A DNA stretch of 20,256 bases from a virus. The DNA is taken from the IMG/VR virus record IMGVR_UViG_3300018421_000296, positions 1 to 20,256 of that record. One strand, given 5' to 3'. The notes below the pieces were generated by a model. That model ran no database searches and had not been told where the DNA came from. It saw only the letters and a program-made list of their open reading frames with translations. Position numbers and translations under genes: made by a program. Below are positions 1-4,976 of the stretch, in pieces. Numbering within the stretch: position 1 is the stretch's first letter; each line of letters starts with the position of its first letter.

Positions 1-100
1 GATCTTCGAGCATTACTTCCGCGCATAGGTCGCACGTTGGTACGATGATGTTGTTGTTACGATCATCATATCTGTGTTCACATACTGAACAAATAAACAT
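1..100 (-). CDS. Small zinc-ribbon-like protein, C-terminus outside window
   Basis: Minus-strand reading frame starting with ATG at 100 and open to the left edge, so only the first 33 codons are visible. The translation begins MFICSVCEHRYDD and continues to a second pair, CDLC, giving two CxxC pairs (CSVC at residues 4-7, CDLC near residue 23). That spacing suggests a zinc ribbon or rubredoxin-like knuckle. AAGG lies about 8 nt before the ATG, as for the neighbouring minus genes. The stop codon of the upstream minus gene (123-125) is only 22 nt away, so the two are probably co-transcribed. The family is not recognised. A DNA-binding or host-RNA-polymerase-binding early protein would fit the size and place, but that is inference. 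Confidence 0.65.
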   Translation of the reverse strand, partial: MFICSVCEHRYDDRNNNIIVPTCDLCAEVMLED

Positions 101-122
101 ATTAAAACCTTTTGTGTGTGTG

Positions 123-299
123 TTATCGGATTGTGCCGGTGAGACTATCAAGCTCACTTCTCATCCGAGCTTCGTTCTTAATTGTTACAACCAGAATATC
201 AATGATTTGTTGCTTGTCGCATTGTTCCATCATTTCGCGGATTGCTTTTTCGTCAACAGTGTATTCGTTGTTGTTGTTGTTGTTGTTGTTGTTATTCAT
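123..299 (-). CDS. Small early-type protein with N-terminal poly-Asn tract
   Basis: 58-codon minus-strand frame. After the initial Met come ten consecutive Asn (AAT, then nine AAC), then EYTVDEKAIREMMEQ and a second charged helix-prone stretch (QQIIDILVVTIKNEARMR), ending LTGTIR. AAGGT sits 7 nt before the ATG, the same arrangement as the 370-537 gene. The helices look soluble, with no membrane segment or Cys pair. The family is not recognised. The antisense strand of this tract reads as long valine or leucine runs; those are shadows. A TATAAC element at 327-332 lies at the right distance for a promoter. The gene precedes the 1-100 zinc-ribbon gene with a 22-nt gap, probably as a two-gene unit. 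The Asn run is a pure trinucleotide repeat and may vary in length between isolates. Confidence 0.7.
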   Translation of the reverse strand: MNNNNNNNNNNEYTVDEKAIREMMEQCDKQQIIDILVVTIKNEARMRSELDSLTGTIR

Positions 300-326
300 T
301 CTTAAAACCTTAAAAGTGTTGTGTTT

Positions 327-348
327 GTTATACTATTATTATCGCACA
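327..348 (-). promoter_or_regulatory. Candidate minus-strand promoter, -10 only
   Basis: On the minus strand the sequence reads CGATAATAATAGTATAAC. It matches the extended -10 region of the two consensus promoters upstream (CGATAACTATAGTATAAT at 578-595 and CGATAATTATGTATAAT at 678-694). The -10 hexamer is TATAAC (327-332), which puts the start near 320, about 20 nt before the ATG at 299. Unlike those two promoters there is no TTGACA at 16-17 bp; CACCCA is found instead. It is either a weak promoter or one needing an activator. Confidence 0.45.
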
Positions 349-369
349 TGGGTGTGACACGTTAGGTCA

Positions 370-537
370 CTACTTGGTAGGAATCTCAAAAGAAATATCA
401 CATTCGTTTGGGTTGTTGTATAGGCAAGTTACCTTATTGCCATTGATGATTAACTCATCTGCCCAGATAGCAACGTGAAGGATATTATTTGAAACGCCTG
501 CTTTGCGAGCTTTGTTGATGATTTGTTGTTTAGTCAT
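370..537 (-). CDS. Small hypothetical early-type protein, 55 aa
   Basis: Minus-strand frame of 55 codons, too short for usual gene finders but well supported. It has a near-consensus sigma70 promoter at 578-605, a leader of about 34 nt, AAGGT 7 nt before ATG, and a TAG stop. The protein begins MTKQQIINKARKAGVSNNIL, a helical segment resembling a small HTH or ribbon-helix start. It continues with HVAIWADELIINGNKVTCLY, an alternating beta-type pattern, and ends FEIPTK. There is one Cys pair far apart (residues 38 and 46). The family is not recognised. The gene stands alone between promoters, as expected of a phage early accessory gene. Confidence 0.7.
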   Translation of the reverse strand: MTKQQIINKARKAGVSNNILHVAIWADELIINGNKVTCLYNNPNECDISFEIPTK

Positions 538-577
538 GTTGTTTACCTTAGTAGTGTTGTTTACTTGTTATGTCTTA

Positions 578-605
578 ATTATACTATAGTTATCGGATTT
601 GTCAA
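578..605 (-). promoter_or_regulatory. Sigma70 consensus promoter for 370-537
   Basis: The minus strand reads TTGACA (600-605), a 16-bp spacer, and TATAAT (578-583). Both hexamers match the bacterial sigma70 consensus exactly. The expected start is near 571, giving a ~34-nt leader to the ATG at 537. The spacer contains CGATAACTATAG, shared with the other two minus promoters nearby. Confidence 0.85.
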
Positions 606-677
606 GAGCAATCTTTAATAATTCTGAAAGTTTTTTTTATTACTTGCTTGATTGTTGTTGTCTCTTGTATGTCTCCC

Positions 678-705
678 ATTATACATAATTATCGGGATTT
701 GTCAA
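678..705 (-). promoter_or_regulatory. Second, distal sigma70 consensus promoter
   Basis: The minus strand reads TTGACA (700-705), a 16-bp spacer, and TATAAT (678-683), both perfect. No ATG frame begins between it and the proximal promoter, so it gives a longer leader for 370-537 or makes an untranslated RNA. A run of A residues on the minus strand (about 740-748) and dyad module A (755-836) lie just upstream. Confidence 0.8.
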
Positions 706-754
706 GACCCAATGCACCCTATTTTAGAATTTTGTGGATTTTTTTTCGTGTTGT

Positions 755-836
755 CGTAAGTCGTTGGTATCATTGGACTTACGTCGATTGGGCGGGGGTC
801 GGCGCGTCGTAAGTCCTTATGTGCCAAGGGTTTACG
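755..836. repeat. Paired-dyad module A
   Basis: Two 29-bp dyads, 755-783 and 808-836, are separated by a 24-bp G-rich spacer. The first has perfect 8-bp arms, CGTAAGTC and GACTTACG, around a 13-nt centre. The second shares the outer CGTAA/TTACG arms and can form an 11-bp stem (with two G-U pairs) around a 7-nt loop as + strand RNA. Start-to-start distance is 53 bp. A closely matching module lies at 1378-1459 with identical spacing. No T-run follows on either strand, so these are not ordinary intrinsic terminators. Operators, an origin element or RNA hairpins are the options. Confidence 0.7.
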
Positions 837-875
837 TCGCCTAGCGGATTTGTTTGGGTGATACTGAACAGATGT

Positions 876-1061
876 TTAGAACTTTCCAAGAATGTAGGAA
901 AGCCTGTTGGAAACTACCGTTGGGCAGTATCCGGCAGGATCACTGATTCGAGCGATGTGGTATCGCTTTTGAGTACGGGCATTGACTTGACCCTTGCCCA
1001 TATCAAAGATGGCGAAGGTTTGACCGTTGACGATTTTCGTTTTGATGATCTTGATTTCCAT
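876..1061 (-). CDS. Small hypothetical early-type protein, 61 aa
   Basis: Minus-strand frame of 61 codons starting MEIKIIKTKIVNGQTFAIF and ending SNRLSYILGKF. The start is set by AAGGA about 8 nt upstream and a promoter at 1095-1122. The protein is basic, with a beta-rich N-terminus and a KRYHIARI segment, and could be a small nucleic-acid-binding fold; the family is not recognised. A longer overlapping minus frame (914-1132, Lys/Ser/Arg-rich) uses another phase, begins upstream of the promoter's expected start and has no ribosome site, so it is a shadow. A 14-mer directly after the stop (862-875) recurs after the next minus gene. Confidence 0.72.
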   Translation of the reverse strand: MEIKIIKTKIVNGQTFAIFDMGKGQVNARTQKRYHIARISDPAGYCPTVVSNRLSYILGKF

Positions 1062-1094
1062 TTTCTTTTTCCTTTTCTTTTCTTCGTTTTCCTA

Positions 1095-1122
1095 AGTATA
1101 GCAGACTTTTCTGATTTGTCAC
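1095..1122 (-). promoter_or_regulatory. Sigma70-type promoter for 876-1061
   Basis: The minus strand reads GTGACA (1117-1122), a 16-bp spacer, and TATACT (1095-1100), each one base from consensus. The expected start near 1088 leaves a leader of about 27 nt before the ATG at 1061. Confidence 0.7.
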
Positions 1123-1141
1123 TACTGAACAAATGTTTTTT

Positions 1142-1279
1142 TCAGCAACTCCAATCTTCGTACACTACTTCGCAGTGTTCGCCACAGCATGGGCAAACTT
1201 CGTGGTCGAGTTGCTCACCACTCATCTGCTCGCAGCAGCACTCGGAGAAGGCCAAGATTTCGTTGATCGTGTTTTCCAT
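1142..1279 (-). CDS. Cys-rich zinc-finger-like miniprotein, 45 aa
   Basis: 45-codon minus-strand frame, MENTINEILAFSECCCEQ and onward, containing CPCCGEHC and ending DWSC then TGA. There are nine cysteines: CCC at residues 14-16, CPCC and C around 33-39, and the C-terminal residue. Together with two His this suggests a compact zinc-binding fold and a strongly acidic surface. AAGGAAA lies about 7 nt before ATG, and a perfect sigma70 promoter lies at 1318-1346. It is below the length most gene finders accept. The family is not recognised; small acidic Zn proteins in phage early regions often inhibit host factors, but that role is only inferred here. Confidence 0.7.
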   Translation of the reverse strand: MENTINEILAFSECCCEQMSGEQLDHEVCPCCGEHCEVVYEDWSC

Positions 1280-1317
1280 TTTCGTTTTCCTTTTCTTTCC
1301 TTACTTTCTATATCGAC

Positions 1318-1346
1318 ATTATACAGACTAGACTTGAGTTTGTCAA
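1318..1346 (-). promoter_or_regulatory. Perfect sigma70 promoter for 1142-1279
   Basis: The minus strand reads TTGACA (1341-1346), a 17-bp spacer, and TATAAT (1318-1323): full consensus hexamers at the ideal spacing. The start near 1311 leaves about 32 nt to the ATG at 1279. An A-run on the minus strand (1350-1358) directly upstream resembles an UP element. Confidence 0.88.
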
Positions 1347-1377
1347 GCGTTTTTTTTTGAGATTTTTTGGAATTGGT

Positions 1378-1459
1378 CATAAGTCGTTGGTATCATTAGA
1401 CTTACGTCAATTTCACGGGGGGCGAGTCGTCGTAAGTCGTTGGTGTCACTAGACTTAGG
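1378..1459. repeat. Paired-dyad module B
   Basis: Two 29-bp dyads, 1378-1406 and 1431-1459, with a 24-bp spacer containing a G-run; start-to-start distance is 53 bp, exactly as in module A (755-836). The first dyad differs from the first dyad of module A at two positions. The second repeats the same AAGTCGTTGGT core and ends AGACTTAGG. It lies 32 bp upstream of the -35 of the 1318-1346 promoter; module A lies about 50 bp upstream of the 678-705 promoter. Confidence 0.7.
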
Positions 1460-1518
1460 TCGGGTGGGGTTTTATTTTCAAAATCGCACCTTTCTCGCGG
1501 CGTGAAAAAAGGCTTGGT

Positions 1519-1834
1519 GGTGCAGACACAATCAACCAATCCTCTCTGTGTGTCTTACCTAAACTATCCCCTTAAATAGAATAAGTAAGTATAAGAAGAA
1601 GTTGCCCCACACGCGCCACTTCGCCCTACACGATTCATATGTCTACACCAAGACCATTTATACCTGTGAAGTATCAAACAGGTACTTGGTCGTGTTGGAT
1701 AGCAGCTAGGTCTTCGTTACTTGAAGATTCTCAATACTAAAATTTTCGCTTTCGCGCTTCACAGGACTGGGTTGACATGGTGGGTCATCGCCCAGATTTC
1801 AATTTTTGCCTAGCCTCGGAGTGCTTGTTCACTC
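1519..1834 (+). ncRNA. Candidate structured RNA (unassigned)
   Basis: Several complementary arms cluster here. CCTGTGAAG (1663-1671) pairs perfectly with CTTCACAGG (1757-1765), enclosing TCTTC/GAAGA (1711-1727). One base further on is a two-tier hairpin, CTGGG-TGAC / GTCA-CCCAG (1767-1795). Others are GACACA/TGTGTC (1525-1554) and GAGTG/CACTC (1819-1834). Two mutually exclusive hairpins share 1661-1687. The possible wobble pairs favour the + strand. No promoter is visible, and no known RNA family was recognised. A 7-bp hairpin at 1889-1912 followed by a short T-run is a weak candidate end. Short stems arise by chance, so confidence is low. Confidence 0.25.
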
Positions 1835-1917
1835 GCTCGTCACTATCCTATTCAACTGGACTTGGACACGCAAACCATAGCCCTTTTTAACGGATTTATA
1901 CAAATATTCGTTGAATT

Positions 1918-1944
1918 TTGATCACTTTACGACCATTGATCACT
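1918..1944. repeat. Tandem TTGATCACT repeat upstream of late promoter
   Basis: TTGATCACT occurs at 1918-1926 and again at 1936-1944, 18 bp start to start, about 70 bp before the -10 element at 2017. Each contains the palindrome TGATCA. It could be a pair of half-sites for a regulator, or chance. Confidence 0.4.
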
Positions 1945-2013
1945 CTATTCTAGTCTAAAAGTACGAGTTTCGCAGTTTCGTTTTTGGAAAATTGTGTCTT
2001 TCTGTGTATAATA

Positions 2014-2022
2014 TTGTGTAAG
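2014..2022 (+). promoter_or_regulatory. Promoter P1 (GTGTATAAT) for the 2058-9668 operon
   Basis: GTGTATAAT with -10 hexamer TATAAT at 2017-2022 and an upstream TG extension. No convincing -35 lies at 16-18 bp. The expected start is near 2029, giving a leader of about 29 nt before the ATG at 2058. The same GTGTATA core stands before 9739, 11820 and 14986. Confidence 0.65.
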
Positions 2023-2057
2023 ATTAATGCGCAGATGTAACCAAAAGGAAACGTAAG

Positions 2058-2225
2058 ATGTCAAATTGCAAAAAGAAGAAATGTGGAAGCTGTGATTCAG
2101 AGCTAGTTTGCAAAAGCACGGCGGCCCTTAACGAAGAAATAAAGGAAGATCTGTCGAAGACCGATGGATCACTAAAGGAACTGATCGAAAATGACGACAG
2201 AACACAAAAAACTATCGACCCTTAG
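2058..2225 (+). CDS. Cys-rich small protein, 55 aa, first gene of operon
   Basis: 55-codon frame starting MSNCKKKKCGSCDSELVCKS and ending DRTQKTIDP, TAG. Four cysteines at residues 4, 9, 12 and 18 form a compact knuckle amid lysines; the C-terminal half is an acidic helix. AAAGGAA lies about 8 nt before ATG and the P1 promoter about 35 nt upstream, so the start is firm. The last 35 nt overlap the next gene (2191) in another phase, implying translational coupling. It is too short for standard gene calls. The family is not recognised. Being first in the operon and possibly zinc-binding, it could be regulatory or a virion component; neither can be decided here. Confidence 0.7.
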   Translation: MSNCKKKKCGSCDSELVCKSTAALNEEIKEDLSKTDGSLKELIENDDRTQKTIDP

Positions 2226-2976
2226 TTATGGAATTATCGTCGGAGATGCTGAACTAGGACAAGACATTGCCCTGCTAGGATTATCATCAGATTATCTTAG
2301 GCTAGCAAACAGTTACCACCTAGAACTTCCGCAGGTCTGCGAACTTCATAGGGTTATACCACTTGAATCTCTATTTTTTTACAATGTTGAACTCTTTGAC
2401 AAAGAAAGATTCCCTAAAAGGAAGCTCCTCAAAGCAGAGATAGGCATTGGCTATACCTACAGAGATAAACACAAGAGGCTTAGACTAAAGAGAGTTCGCC
2501 CTATCAAGTACTATAGGGATACAGACGGCTGGAGTCAATCTTTACCGGAAAAATTTCTCAAGTTTCACACTCCAGAAACTGAAGAAAAGAAATATCCGAT
2601 AATCACCTCTATCAACCCAACGGGTGATCAAAACCTCTTTCTTATACAAAACTCCGTAATCTGCTCTCTTGGAAACGGAACGCCAGAAATTGTGCCGCTA
2701 AGAAACAGCGAATTTCTTGGAATGATTGACGACGATGTAAGATCCGTGTCACTGCAAGACATCTTCTCTATAGAAAGAAATCAGGTTTCTCTAAACACAA
2801 ACTCTTTTGACGTAACAGGGAAGAACTCTGAAGTTGTATCTAATTCCTTGAGGCTAAAAAGCCAGAGAAGTCGCCCTACAGACCCACAGCCCGGAACAAT
2901 CATATACAACAACAGGAAAAAGGCGTTTGAAGGTTGGGACGGAACTTCTTGGAAAACATTGAAAATGGAGGACTAA
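2191..2976 (+). CDS. Putative virion structural protein, 261 aa
   Basis: 261-residue frame, MTTEHKKLSTLSYG at the start. The body is hydrophilic and basic (KRKLLKAEIGIGYTYR and KHKRLRLKRVRPIKYY near residues 75-107) and has no signal peptide or membrane segment. The last ~30 residues (RPTDPQPGTIIYNN, then GWDGTSWKTL) match a motif common at the ends of phage tail or fibre proteins, where a PxPGTxxYN strand and a WDGTxW strand form a small beta module. That is the only basis for a structural call. AAGGA lies about 10 nt before the ATG, inside the preceding gene. It is followed after 2 nt by the sigma-factor gene, an unusual place for a fibre component, so another role remains possible. Confidence 0.5.
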   Translation: MTTEHKKLSTLSYGIIVGDAELGQDIALLGLSSDYLRLANSYHLELPQVCELHRVIPLESLFFYNVELFDKERFPKRKLLKAEIGIGYTYRDKHKRLRLKRVRPIKYYRDTDGWSQSLPEKFLKFHTPETEEKKYPIITSINPTGDQNLFLIQNSVICSLGNGTPEIVPLRNSEFLGMIDDDVRSVSLQDIFSIERNQVSLNTNSFDVTGKNSEVVSNSLRLKSQRSRPTDPQPGTIIYNNRKKAFEGWDGTSWKTLKMED

Positions 2977-2978
2977 CA

Positions 2979-3494
2979 ATGAAAATACCAAACGGAATGA
3001 CAGAGGAGCAGGTCACAGAACAAATTCAGATAGTTTGCGACAGAATTGCCCCTCGCTATACCTTTCACGGTTATACAATACAAGATATGAAGCAGGAAGC
3101 CTTTATTATTTGCATGGAAGCCTTACATAGATACGATGAATCTCGCCCTCTGGAAAACTTCCTCAGTGTAAATCTCTCTAATCGTTTAAAAAATTTCGTT
3201 AGAGACAACCATTACATCGCTGGAGACAGCTCTTGTAGAGTCAAGATAAGTCAACCAGCCCAGCTAGAACACGCAAACTCGATTGTTGATAACGAAGGAA
3301 GCATGTCAACCACTTATGAAGAAATAGAATCAAGAGATATGGTCTATCTTATTAACAAATACCTTCCGGCAAACATGAGAATGGACTATTTAAAGATGAT
3401 TAACGAAGTTTATATCACAAAACAAAAAAGAGATGATGTTATTGAGACAATTCTCGACATTTTAGAGGAACACGGTTACAATGAAGAAAGGTAG
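2979..3494 (+). CDS. T4 gp55-like late sigma factor
   Basis: 171 residues from the ATG at 2979, chosen because GGAGG lies 7 nt upstream; an in-frame ATG at 2934 inside the previous gene lacks a ribosome site. Residues 24-76 (IAPRYTFHGYTIQDMKQEAF, then ALHRYDESR and NRLKNFVRD) match sigma region 2 and in particular T4 gp55, which has RFNFSGYT, WKQEM and a FDET segment at the same spacing. Region 4 is not visible, as expected for gp55. The T4 protein directs RNA polymerase to late promoters with only a -10-like element. By analogy this one would recognise the GTGTATA elements in front of the head and fibre genes. Its final 14 nt overlap the next gene. Confidence 0.75.
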   Translation: MKIPNGMTEEQVTEQIQIVCDRIAPRYTFHGYTIQDMKQEAFIICMEALHRYDESRPLENFLSVNLSNRLKNFVRDNHYIAGDSSCRVKISQPAQLEHANSIVDNEGSMSTTYEEIESRDMVYLINKYLPANMRMDYLKMINEVYITKQKRDDVIETILDILEEHGYNEER

Positions 3495-4293
3495 AATCTC
3501 AAAAGATGAAGAAAAATTCATTAGAGACAACCTGAATCTCGGTTTAAACCGAATAGCAACCGAGCTAGACCGAGATCCAGACAGCGTTCTCGGTTTCATC
3601 AAGAAAAAAGCTGCAAAAAATGAGTTAGAACGCCCTGCTTGGATGGATAAGCCAGAAGAACTAGAGCAAGCGCAGTATGATCTTATGTTTAGACCATACT
3701 TTGTAGAGTTGAAACAACAATTTACTGATGATGAGCTTAAATTATTCCAATACCACTGGGCAAGAATCATTTCACAGTTTAAAGATGATGTTATTCCCAC
3801 AGAAGAATTACAAGTAGTAGACTTAATTAAACTAGAACTACTCATGAACCGCGCCCTCAAATGCAACAAAGATAACATCGAACAGATATCTGCCCTAGAA
3901 AGCCTCATACTGGCCGAAAGACAGCGTGATCCAGATCAGGTAGATAGAGACAACCTTTTTAATATGGAGCGTCAGGTGGCCTCCCTGAAGGCCTCACAAG
4001 AGTCTCTGAACAAAGACTACCGTGAGCTTCAGACAAAAAAGAACAGTATGCTTAAAGAGATGAAGGCAACAAGAGAGCAGCGTGTTAAAAGACTAGAAGA
4101 TAGCAAGACAAATTTCTCTGGATGGATGACCTACCTTGTCACAAACCCAGAAGTAACAATGCAGTATGGATTAGAGATGGAGAAGATGCGACTTGCGATG
4201 CAGAAAGAGAGAGAGCGCCTAGCGGAGTTTCACAAATATACAGACGAGATGGTAGATCAACCTTTCTTAACACCAGACACGGTTAAAGATTAA
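3481..4293 (+). CDS. HTH plus coiled-coil protein, candidate small terminase
   Basis: 270 residues. Residues 6-44 (KDEEKFIRDNLNLGLNRIAT, then ELDRDPDSVLGFIKKK) look like a Myb/SANT or recombinase-type helix-turn-helix. A linker with WMDKPEELEQ follows, then a helical region and a long coiled coil at about 145-255, rich in K, E, R and Q. An N-terminal HTH, central oligomerising helices and a C-terminal tail match the layout of phage small terminase subunits, which bind packaging sites and feed DNA to the large subunit. The large terminase is in the same operon, though eight genes on. Because it overlaps the sigma gene by 14 nt, a transcription co-factor paired with the gp55-like protein is the main alternative. 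Confidence 0.5.
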   Translation: MKKGRISKDEEKFIRDNLNLGLNRIATELDRDPDSVLGFIKKKAAKNELERPAWMDKPEELEQAQYDLMFRPYFVELKQQFTDDELKLFQYHWARIISQFKDDVIPTEELQVVDLIKLELLMNRALKCNKDNIEQISALESLILAERQRDPDQVDRDNLFNMERQVASLKASQESLNKDYRELQTKKNSMLKEMKATREQRVKRLEDSKTNFSGWMTYLVTNPEVTMQYGLEMEKMRLAMQKERERLAEFHKYTDEMVDQPFLTPDTVKD

Positions 4294-4976
4294 TGATTTC
4301 AGTTGCGACCCTAACATACAGAAGAGAGAGCATACTTGAAGAGGCTGTTCAATCTTTTTTATTACAAAATTGTCCAGACTGTGAAATGGTGATACTCAAT
4401 GATCACGCAAACGTAGAGTATCGGTCCTCTTACGACAATGTTAGAGTCATAAATAGTAATCATAGATTTCCATCCATAGGGCAAAAACTAAAGTATTGCT
4501 TTAGCAATTGTAAACATAATTATATTTATCGACTAGATGATGACGATCTATTATGCGAGGGCGCAATCGAAAACTTAAAAGAAGCGATAACAAATAATCC
4601 CGGATACGATATTTATAGATCCAACAGAACTCATTATTTTCAAAATAATAACTATAAAGGTTTGTCTGATAGTATAAACAATGGAAACTGCTACACCAAA
4701 GATTATGTAGCAACAATAGAAGACTGGAACAGGTCGTGCGACGAAGATATTCACATAACATATAATCACAACGCTAAGATCTATAACTCTCCAAAACAGA
4801 CAATGATCTATAGGTGGGGCATGGAAACCTACCACATTTCTGGGATTGGCGCTGGTAAGTCACATGATGAATATTTTGATATCGCTGATAGTGCCGGATC
4901 GAAGACCTCCGGTGACTACAAGTTAAAGCCACATTTTAAACAAGACTACTACAGGATGATAAAGGAACAACAATGA
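4293..4976 (+). CDS. Family 2 glycosyltransferase
   Basis: 227 residues with a GT-A fold signature. ISVATLTYRRESILEEAVQS at residues 2-21 is the typical first strand and helix, with VILND at 33-37. RLDDDDL at 80-86 supplies the DxD motif that binds the metal and nucleotide sugar. The C-terminal half (IYRWGMETYHISGIG near 172-186) is less typical. The length is short but complete for a soluble bacterial or phage enzyme, with no membrane segment. Start and stop overlap both neighbours (TAATG at 4291-4295, ATGA at 4973-4976). The next gene makes a GDP-sugar precursor, so the pair probably form a sugar-modification cassette. Acceptor and sugar cannot be told from the sequence. Confidence 0.85.
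   Translation: MISVATLTYRRESILEEAVQSFLLQNCPDCEMVILNDHANVEYRSSYDNVRVINSNHRFPSIGQKLKYCFSNCKHNYIYRLDDDDLLCEGAIENLKEAITNNPGYDIYRSNRTHYFQNNNYKGLSDSINNGNCYTKDYVATIEDWNRSCDEDIHITYNHNAKIYNSPKQTMIYRWGMETYHISGIGAGKSHDEYFDIADSAGSKTSGDYKLKPHFKQDYYRMIKEQQ

Larger units (their letters stand above)
538..875. other. Gene-free stretch with tandem promoters and dyad module
   Basis: No coding frame with a start and ribosome binding site is visible on either strand here. It holds two tandem minus-strand sigma70 promoters (578-605 and 678-705) about 100 bp apart, an A-rich (on the minus strand) segment next to the upstream one, and the paired-dyad module 755-836. The transcript from the distal promoter would carry an extra ~70-nt leader (606-677) with no ATG. 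A 170-codon + strand frame starting in this stretch (819) is read as antisense to the real minus-strand genes and was not called. Confidence 0.6.
1280..2057. other. Divergence region without a convincing gene
   Basis: About 780 nt between the minus-strand early genes and the + strand operon. It contains the 1318-1346 promoter, dyad module B (1378-1459), a segment rich in complementary arms (about 1519-1834), a tandem 9-bp repeat (1918-1944) and the first + strand promoter (2014-2022). Two short ATG frames on the + strand (1639-1740, 33 codons; 1777-1890, 37 codons) have no ribosome binding site and are not called. Confidence 0.6.

Noticed and set aside
45-357. Two + strand frames with poly-Val or poly-Leu
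   Set aside because: They are the antisense of the AAC repeat in the 123-299 minus gene and have no ribosome site.
755-836. Dyads as intrinsic terminators of the minus genes
   Set aside because: No T-run follows the hairpins on the minus-strand transcript.
914-1132. Lys/Ser-rich minus frame
   Set aside because: It overlaps the better supported 876-1061 gene in another phase and starts upstream of the mapped promoter position.
819-1331. 170-codon + strand frame
   Set aside because: It runs antisense across two minus-strand genes that have ribosome sites and consensus promoters, and through T-rich Shine-Dalgarno complements that give F/L/S runs.
1639-1890. Short + frames of 33 and 37 codons in the divergence region
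   Set aside because: No ribosome site or promoter, and they overlap the strongest base-pairing arms.
1460-2000. tRNA or tmRNA
   Set aside because: No TTCRA-containing T-arm with acceptor pairing or CCA end, and no tag-peptide frame was found.
2934-2978. Upstream start for the sigma-like gene
   Set aside because: The ATG at 2934 lies within the preceding gene without a ribosome site, whereas GGAGG fits the ATG at 2979.
3462-3908. 148-codon minus frame
   Set aside because: Antisense to the HTH/coiled-coil gene; Ser/Phe-rich composition is typical of a shadow.
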